NCBI GenBank assembly: GCA_964460345.1
Contig: CAYWRO010000013.1
Span: 1 to 63,548, forward strand
Reading direction: 5' to 3'
Length of the DNA: 63,548 bases
Source: CAYWRO01 sp964460345
GTDB lineage: Bacteria; Planctomycetota; Phycisphaerae; Phycisphaerales; UBA1924
Shown here: one piece after another, positions 59,027-63,548 of the stretch
Layout of the letters: the number at the start of each line of letters is the position of its first letter
How positions within the stretch are numbered: position 1 is the stretch's first letter
Position numbers and translations under genes: made by a program
The notes under the pieces: model-generated
Databases searched by the model: none
What the model was told of the DNA's origin: nothing
What the model saw: the letters and a program-made list of their open reading frames with translations, nothing else

Positions 59027-60133
59027 ATGGCCCCCAACTCCTCCATCTCGCCGCTCGACGACGCCCTCCTTTACCCCCTGGGCCTCACCTGCGCCGAGCT
59101 GGCCGCCAGCCGCGGCGAGACCCCGCCCGGCGGCGTCGCCACGCCTGCCTACCGCGCGCTCTTCCGCGACGGCGTGATGCGTTCCCGTCTCTTTGACGTG
59201 GCCCTGCCGCAGATCGTCCGCCGCGCGGACAGCGACGGCGACGAAGGCGTCACCACGAAGTTCATCCTCCCCGTCGGCGTCGACCCGCGCACGGGCGCGG
59301 CCCTCGAGAGCGAGTCCGTCCTCATCCCGATGATCGGGCGCAAGGGCATGCTCAGCTACACGCTCTGCGTCTCCAGCCAGGTCGGCTGCGCCATGGGCTG
59401 CGCCTTCTGCCAGACCGCCCAGATGGGGCTGCACCGCAACTTGTCGCCCGCGCAGATCGTCGCCCAGTGGCTGGTCGCGACGCACGCGCTCGGCAAGCGG
59501 CCTCGAAACATTGTGTTTATGGGGATGGGCGAGCCGCTGGACAACTACGACAACGTCATCCAGGCGATCCGCGTGCTCACCGACCACAACGGCGCGGCGG
59601 TCCCGATGAGCAAGATCTGTATCAGCACCGTCGGCCGCATCGACGGCCTGGAGCGCCTCGCCGCCCAGGTCCGCGAGCCCGCCTGGCACCGCCTCAACCT
59701 AGCCGTCTCGATCAACGCCCCCAACGACGAGATCCGCTCGCAGCTCATGCCCGTCAACCGCGGCATGCCGATGGCCGCCCTGCGACGAGCCATCGAGCGG
59801 TGGCCCATCTACGGCGCGGCGAAGATCTGCCTGGAGTACGTGTTCATCCCCGGCGTCAACGATGCGCCGGAGCACGCGCGCCAGCTGGCCGACTACGTCC
59901 GCGGCCTGCCCGCGATGGTCAACGTCATCCCCTACAACCCGCGGGCCGACTCCCCCTGGCCCGCCCCCGATGAGGCGGACGTCACGCGGTTCCTCGCCGA
60001 CCTGACTGCTGCGGGCGCCTACGCCAAGCGCCGCCGAACCAAGGGACGCGACGACATGGCCGCGTGCGGCCAGCTCGGCAACGCGGCCCTGCGCCGGCGC
60101 GACCTCCGCGGCGTGACGGTGGGCGCGACCTGA
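59027..60133 (+). CDS. rlmN: 23S rRNA (adenine-2503-C2) methyltransferase
   Basis: The 368-residue radical-SAM enzyme methylates C2 of A2503 in 23S rRNA (and A37 of some tRNAs). The 4Fe-4S ligands are Cys121, Cys125 and Cys128 in CAMGCAFC, followed by FMGMGEPLDNYDNV and the SAM-contact RLNLAVSINAPND. The C-terminal Cys347 in DDMAACGQLGN is the methyl-carrying catalytic Cys. The ATG at 59027 lacks an evident Shine-Dalgarno. An ATG 11 nt upstream is in another frame. It is not in an operon with neighbours. Confidence 0.96.
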   Translation: MAPNSSISPLDDALLYPLGLTCAELAASRGETPPGGVATPAYRALFRDGVMRSRLFDVALPQIVRRADSDGDEGVTTKFILPVGVDPRTGAALESESVLIPMIGRKGMLSYTLCVSSQVGCAMGCAFCQTAQMGLHRNLSPAQIVAQWLVATHALGKRPRNIVFMGMGEPLDNYDNVIQAIRVLTDHNGAAVPMSKICISTVGRIDGLERLAAQVREPAWHRLNLAVSINAPNDEIRSQLMPVNRGMPMAALRRAIERWPIYGAAKICLEYVFIPGVNDAPEHARQLADYVRGLPAMVNVIPYNPRADSPWPAPDEADVTRFLADLTAAGAYAKRRRTKGRDDMAACGQLGNAALRRRDLRGVTVGAT

Positions 60134-60178
60134 GGCGCGGAATCTGAGCAACGGCGCGAGCCCCCATACCATTCCCCA

Positions 60179-61090
60179 ATGCTCAGAACCCCACAAGACA
60201 CCGCCATCCGCAAAGCCGCAGCGCTCGTCGAGGCCCACCAGTACATCCAGCGCTTTCGCGACAAGATTGTCGTCGTGAAAGTGGGGGGGAGCGTGCAGGA
60301 CGACGAGGTCAAGCTGCGCGCCCTGCTCACGGACGTCGCCTTCATGTCCGGCGTCGGCATGCGGCCCGTGATCGTTCACGGCGGCGGCAAGTCGATCACG
60401 CGCGCGATGAAGGATTCCGGCCTGGAGGCTCGCTTTGTCCAGGGCCGCCGCTACACCGATCGCGCCACGCTGGAGATCGCCGAGCGCGTCCTCGTCGAAG
60501 AGATCAACAAGGGCCTTGTCGACCAGCTTAACGCCTCCGGCTCCCGCGCGGTCGGCCTCCACAGCCGCGGCTCGTGCGTCATCTTCGCGGAGAAGATCAA
60601 GCTCAAGGATCCCGGCACCGGTGAGGACCTCGACCTCGGCTACGTCGGCCAGGTCGCCGAGGTGAACACCGTGCTGCTCAACGCCTTGTGCGAGGACGGC
60701 TTCGTCCCCGTGATCGCCCCGATCGCCCTGGCGCTGCCCGGCGCGGACAACGGCTTCTGGAAGTTCAACGTCAACGCCGACACCGCCGCGGCCCGCGTCG
60801 CCGCCGCTCTCGGCGCGGCCAAGCTCGTCATGTGCTCCGATACGCACGGCATCCGCGGCGACCGCGACGATGAGAGCAGCTACTTCTCCTCCCTCACGCG
60901 GCGCGAGATCGAAGACCTGATTCAGCGCGGCGTCATCGGCGAGGGGATGCTCCCCAAGGTCGAGGCGTGCCTGATCGCGCTGGCCGGCGGCGTCCCCAAG
61001 GCGCACATCATCGACGGCCAGCTCCCGCACTCGATCCTGCAGGAAATCTACACCGACGAAGGGGTGGGCACGCAGATCGTGCTCGAGTAG
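60179..61090 (+). CDS. argB: Acetylglutamate kinase
   Basis: The 303-residue amino-acid kinase phosphorylates N-acetyl-L-glutamate in arginine synthesis. Motifs: IVVVKVGGSVQDDE (phosphate-binding), VIVHGGGKSITRAM, GLHSRGSCVIFAEKI and FNVNADTAAARVAAALGA. Residues 1-30 include a short N-terminal helix that in arginine-sensitive hexameric forms gives feedback control, so it may be arginine-regulated. TACCAT lies 6 nt before the ATG. No other arg gene is near. Confidence 0.95.
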   Translation: MLRTPQDTAIRKAAALVEAHQYIQRFRDKIVVVKVGGSVQDDEVKLRALLTDVAFMSGVGMRPVIVHGGGKSITRAMKDSGLEARFVQGRRYTDRATLEIAERVLVEEINKGLVDQLNASGSRAVGLHSRGSCVIFAEKIKLKDPGTGEDLDLGYVGQVAEVNTVLLNALCEDGFVPVIAPIALALPGADNGFWKFNVNADTAAARVAAALGAAKLVMCSDTHGIRGDRDDESSYFSSLTRREIEDLIQRGVIGEGMLPKVEACLIALAGGVPKAHIIDGQLPHSILQEIYTDEGVGTQIVLE

Positions 61091-61163
61091 CACAGGCGCG
61101 CACGCCTGTGAGGGGAAGAACACATGCAACACAACCACCAGTGGCACAGGCATCGCTCCTGTG
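61091..61163. repeat. Two CACAGG...CCTGTG palindromes after argB
   Basis: CACAGGCG, loop CGCA and CGCCTGTG form a perfect hairpin at 61091-61110 directly after the argB stop. A second, CACAGG-CATCGCT-CCTGTG, follows at 61145-61163. They share the same stem words. The first could terminate argB, though no T-run follows. Confidence 0.65.
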
Positions 61164-62284
61164 ACGGACACCCCCGGGCGCCACGGCTCGCTGTACTCAG
61201 CGCAGCCGTGCGAACGTCACTGTCCGTCCGGTGCCGCGGCGATGAACACCCGCTCTCCCCCGCACGGCTGCGCCGAGTACGGCGAGCCGTGGCGCCCCTC
61301 GCGGTGATCGCGGCGTTCTGCCTCCCCCTCGTCACTGTCGCCAACGTCGCCGACAAGGTCGACTCCGACCGCCTCATGCAGTCGATCCGCGACCTTCCCA
61401 CCAAGCGCGCCGTCGGCGGCGACGAGGCGCATCGCGAGGGGCTGGCCAAGACCGAGACGTTGCTCATCGAGAAGCTCGAAGCCCTTGGCCTGACTCCCGT
61501 GCGTGAGCGGATTCACTGGGACGTTCCCCGCCGCGAGGGCGCGCGTGAGTGGCACAACATCATCGTCGATCTTCCCGGCACGGACCTTCCCGGCGAAGTC
61601 CTCATCCTCGGCGCGCACTTTGACGCCGTCCCCAACGCCCCTGGCGCGGACGACGACGGCACGGGCGTCGCCGCGATCCTTGAGCTCGCGCGCATTCTCA
61701 AGGATGAGCCGATGCGGCGCACGGTGCGGCTCTGCCTCTTCAATGTCGAAGAGGCGGGGATGATCGGCTCCGGCGAGTACGTCCACCGCGTGCTCACGCC
61801 GCGGATCCAGGCGGGGAAGGAGACCGTCGTCGGCATGGTCGCCCTCGACATGCTCGGTTACTTCTCGGATGAACCCGACAGCCAGCGCAGCCCCGTCGAC
61901 GACATCCCCGGCGTCACGATCCCCACCGTCGGCGACTTCATCGCCATGGGCGGCATCGCGCGGCACCGCGACTTTTCGCAGGCCTTCGCGCGCGAGATGC
62001 GGGCCGCCGCGCCGGAGTGCAAGGTCTTCGTCGCCGACTTCTTCCCGATCGCCCCGCCCGACCTGCTGCGCTCCGACCACGGCCCCTTCCTCTCGGCCGG
62101 CCTGCCCGCGATCATCCTGAGCGACACCGCCAACTTCCGCAGCCCGCACTACCACACGCCCGGCGACACCATCGACACGATCGATGAAGAGCGCTTCGCC
62201 GCCGTCGTCCGCGCCGTCGCGGGCGCAGCGCACGCGATCGCCGAACCGGCCAAGGCCGATGAGGAACCGGGCGCGGCGGAATAA
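61124..62284 (+). CDS. M28-family metallopeptidase with disturbed 5' end
   Basis: The peptidase (up to 386 residues) is a zinc aminopeptidase-type enzyme acting outside the cytoplasm. Metal-binding sites: His and Asp in GAHFDAVPNAPGADDDGTGV, EE in FNVEEAGMIGS, Asp in ALDMLGY, and the late His in HYHTPGDTIDT. A hydrophobic signal-like segment VAPLAVIAAFCLPLVTVA lies at residues 56-73 if the ATG at 61124 is used, behind ~55 residues encoded mostly by palindromic repeats. AGGGG lies upstream of that ATG. GTG at 61289 or 61304 would put the signal segment at the N-terminus; I cannot decide. Confidence 0.82.
   Translation: MQHNHQWHRHRSCDGHPRAPRLAVLSAAVRTSLSVRCRGDEHPLSPARLRRVRRAVAPLAVIAAFCLPLVTVANVADKVDSDRLMQSIRDLPTKRAVGGDEAHREGLAKTETLLIEKLEALGLTPVRERIHWDVPRREGAREWHNIIVDLPGTDLPGEVLILGAHFDAVPNAPGADDDGTGVAAILELARILKDEPMRRTVRLCLFNVEEAGMIGSGEYVHRVLTPRIQAGKETVVGMVALDMLGYFSDEPDSQRSPVDDIPGVTIPTVGDFIAMGGIARHRDFSQAFAREMRAAAPECKVFVADFFPIAPPDLLRSDHGPFLSAGLPAIILSDTANFRSPHYHTPGDTIDTIDEERFAAVVRAVAGAAHAIAEPAKADEEPGAAE
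61176..61297. repeat. 37-bp near-perfect inverted repeat within the M28 5' end
   Basis: Arms at 61176-61212 (starting GGGCGCCACGGCTCGC) and 61261-61297 (ending GCGAGCCGTGGCGCCC) match at 35 of 37 positions; one of the two changes is compensated as a G-U pair in RNA. The spacer is 48 bp. The element covers the region where the peptidase start should be. Confidence 0.88.
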
Positions 62285-62290
62285 AGAAAT

Positions 62291-62331
62291 GGGCGGGCAG
62301 GCGCGCTCTCACAAAACGCGCCGCCTCGCCC
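62291..62331. terminator. GC-rich hairpin between convergent genes
   Basis: GGCGCG at 62300-62305 pairs with CGCGCC at 62317-62322 around CTCTCACAAAA, with outer GGGC/GCCC. It separates the M28 gene and the hypothetical gene that converge here. Weak T-run (CTTTT at 62337) follows at a distance. Confidence 0.45.
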
Positions 62332-62357
62332 ACACGCTTTTCGATTCGGCACGGCGT

Positions 62358-63023
62358 TCACGCCGCCTGTGTGTCTCCCGTTCGGAAGGCCGCGGCGATC
62401 TCCGCCGGGACGTTGCCGAAGTTGACGGTTGCTTCGGCGGGCGGGTTGGAGATCTGCGTGCCGCGCTGGCCGTAGACGCGGTAGAGGATGATGTTGGTGT
62501 TCATCGGCACGGCCAGGTCGGTGAACTTCTTGGCGCGGACGCTGTCCAGCCGCACCCAGTTGCCTGCGGTGGTCTTGCGATCGATGGCGAACCACTGGTT
62601 GCCCTGGATCGTTCCCTTCCACTTGAGTGTGATCGTGCCGTTGGCGTGCGGGTCGGCGCTCAGGTCGGTCGGCGAGGTCGGCGGGCCGACGGGCGTCGGG
62701 GGCTTGGGCAGCGGGACCTCCGCTTTGATCAGCACCTGGTCGTCGTCGGTCGCTTCGGCGAAGGCGCGGATCGTCGAGACGAGCCCCGCGCCGTAGCTGC
62801 GCAGGCTGTCGACGGCGAGGGCCGCCGCTTCGGTCGCGGTCTTGGCGCTCTCGCGCTTGGCCTTGGCCGCGGCGACGAGGTCGACCGCCTGCCCCAGTCG
62901 ATTTTTCAGCTCGGTGCACTGTTGTGCGGTGACGCCAATCTGCGCCAGCTCGGTCTCCCAGATCGGCTGTCGCTGGGTGTACCACTCGATCATGGCGTCG
63001 CGCGTCTTCGGGATCACTGACAT
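62358..63023 (-). CDS. Conserved hypothetical protein with fibronectin III-like end, 221 aa
   Basis: The N-terminal ~110 residues form a helical region (MSVIPKTRDAMIEWYTQRQP, then a long helix up to about 90), a Pro-rich linker follows, and residues ~128-205 resemble one fibronectin type III domain (GTITLKWKGTIQGNQWFAID, ILYRVYGQRGTQISN). There is no signal peptide. I recall this two-part layout from planctomycete and related hypothetical proteins but no function. ATG 63023 follows AGGAGG at 7 nt; the frame is open upstream through the 21-bp repeat to 63539 and that extension is not used. Confidence 0.78.
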   Translation of the reverse strand: MSVIPKTRDAMIEWYTQRQPIWETELAQIGVTAQQCTELKNRLGQAVDLVAAAKAKRESAKTATEAAALAVDSLRSYGAGLVSTIRAFAEATDDDQVLIKAEVPLPKPPTPVGPPTSPTDLSADPHANGTITLKWKGTIQGNQWFAIDRKTTAGNWVRLDSVRAKKFTDLAVPMNTNIILYRVYGQRGTQISNPPAEATVNFGNVPAEIAAAFRTGDTQAA

Positions 63024-63206
63024 GTGGAACCTCCTTGCTTGCCCGGTTTGATGCGATGGGCGTGACAGGTATTTCGTCGCGCAGGCGGCGCGACTGAAGC
63101 GGCAGGATGCGGAGGCGACAATTTTTTTTGCGCGCTTCACCCGTCTCCTCCCAAAAACCCCCGGAACCGGCGGCGATAACGCCGCGCGGACCAACGGAAT
63201 CACTTC

Positions 63207-63548
63207 AAAACCGGCCGGCGACAGAGCAAAACCGGCCGGCGACAGAGCAAAACCGGCCGGCGGCAAAGCAAAACCGGCCGGCAGCAAAGCAAAACCGGCC
63301 GGCGGCAAAGCAAAACCGGCCGGCGGCAAAGCAAAACCGGCCGGCGGCAAAGCAAAACCGGCCGGCGGCAAAGCAAAACCGGCCGGCGGCAAAGCAAAAC
63401 CGGCCGGCGGCAAAGCAAAACCGGCCGGCGGCAAAGCAAAACCGGCCGGCGGCAAAGCAAAACCGGCCGGCGGCAAAGCAAAACCGGCCGGCGGCAAAGC
63501 AAAACCGGCCGGCGGCAAAGCAAAACCGGCCGGCGGCAAAGCAAAACC
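63207..63548. repeat. 21-bp tandem repeat, at least 16 copies, at the window edge
   Basis: Unit AAAACCGGCCGGCGGCAAAGC (with CCGGCCGG palindrome inside) is repeated 16 full times plus 6 nt and continues beyond the window. Copies 1-2 have GACAGAGC, copy 4 GCAGCAAAGC; the others are identical. As 21 is a multiple of three all frames repeat seven-residue units: AKPAGGK on the plus strand, GFALPPA or LCRRPVL on the minus. AKPAGGK would suit a basic nucleic-acid-binding tail of a plus-strand gene that continues off the edge, but no start codon is visible upstream. Confidence 0.95.

Noticed and set aside
63207..63548. CRISPR array
   Set aside because: The 21-bp units are contiguous with no spacers and no cas gene is present.
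1..63548. tRNA or rRNA genes
   Set aside because: I looked for T-loop GGTTCGANTCC-type segments with matching acceptor stems and for rRNA-like stretches and saw none; a covariance-model search would settle it.

Overview
The window looks like a piece of a planctomycete chromosome, most likely class Phycisphaerae. The reasons are the very GC-rich coding sequence, two secreted proteins ending in GC-type dockerin repeats (paired DVFDLL motifs), an H-X9-DG type prepilin, several small membrane proteins with a CxxC zinc ribbon at the N-terminus, and housekeeping genes scattered as single units (pheT without pheS, rpmA without rplU, dnaA without dnaN, argB alone). No rRNA, tRNA, CRISPR array, transposase or phage gene was seen. 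Lineage and all family names rest on reading protein motifs by eye, not on database searches.

Layout. 1-3.5 kb: a protein fragment with a TagF/ImpM-like motif, two small conserved proteins, a double-cyclophilin PPIase and a membrane-anchored beta-repeat protein. 3.5-3.9 kb: a nested inverted-repeat element. 3.9-10.9 kb: four paralogous secreted fibro-slime proteins on the minus strand. 11-16.9 kb: an aldehyde dehydrogenase, two dockerin proteins and a divergent putative regulator. 16.9-24.7 kb: GlyRS, zinc-ribbon membrane proteins, a Kbl-type acyltransferase and a LOG-family protein. 24.9-31.3 kb: a giant AsmA-like protein, a membrane protein and a lipoprotein. 31.4-39 kb: a short PheT, then a MacA-MacB-TolC type export operon. 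39-42 kb: an LPS-kinase-like protein, a WaaE-like glycosyltransferase and alanine racemase. 42.4-50.5 kb: a DEVD-box helicase, a SRAP/YedK protein, a TacAT-type toxin-antitoxin pair, a DegT aminotransferase, a HEAT-like protein and DnaA. 50.5-51 kb: a gap with DnaA-box-like sites. 51-63 kb: two GNAT/secreted proteins, L27, DUF5684-like and zinc-ribbon proteins, a prepilin, an amino-sugar recycling pair (GH20 and AnmK), RlmN, ArgB, an M28 peptidase and a hypothetical protein. The window ends inside a 21-bp tandem repeat.

Main themes. (1) The four fibro-slime paralogues each carry a ~210-260 residue cassette inserted at the same point of the fold; there are two unrelated cassette types. (2) Twelve genes without a Shine-Dalgarno have TANNNT placed 5-8 nt before the start codon, which suggests leaderless transcripts, while most other genes have a clear GGAG-type site. 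(3) Several families of palindromic intergenic repeats occur, and two of them have run into coding sequence (the end of GH20 and the start of the M28 peptidase). (4) A leaderless putative HTH regulator and a dockerin gene diverge over a 153-bp region with direct and inverted repeats. (5) PheT lacks the tRNA-bind (EMAP) domain.
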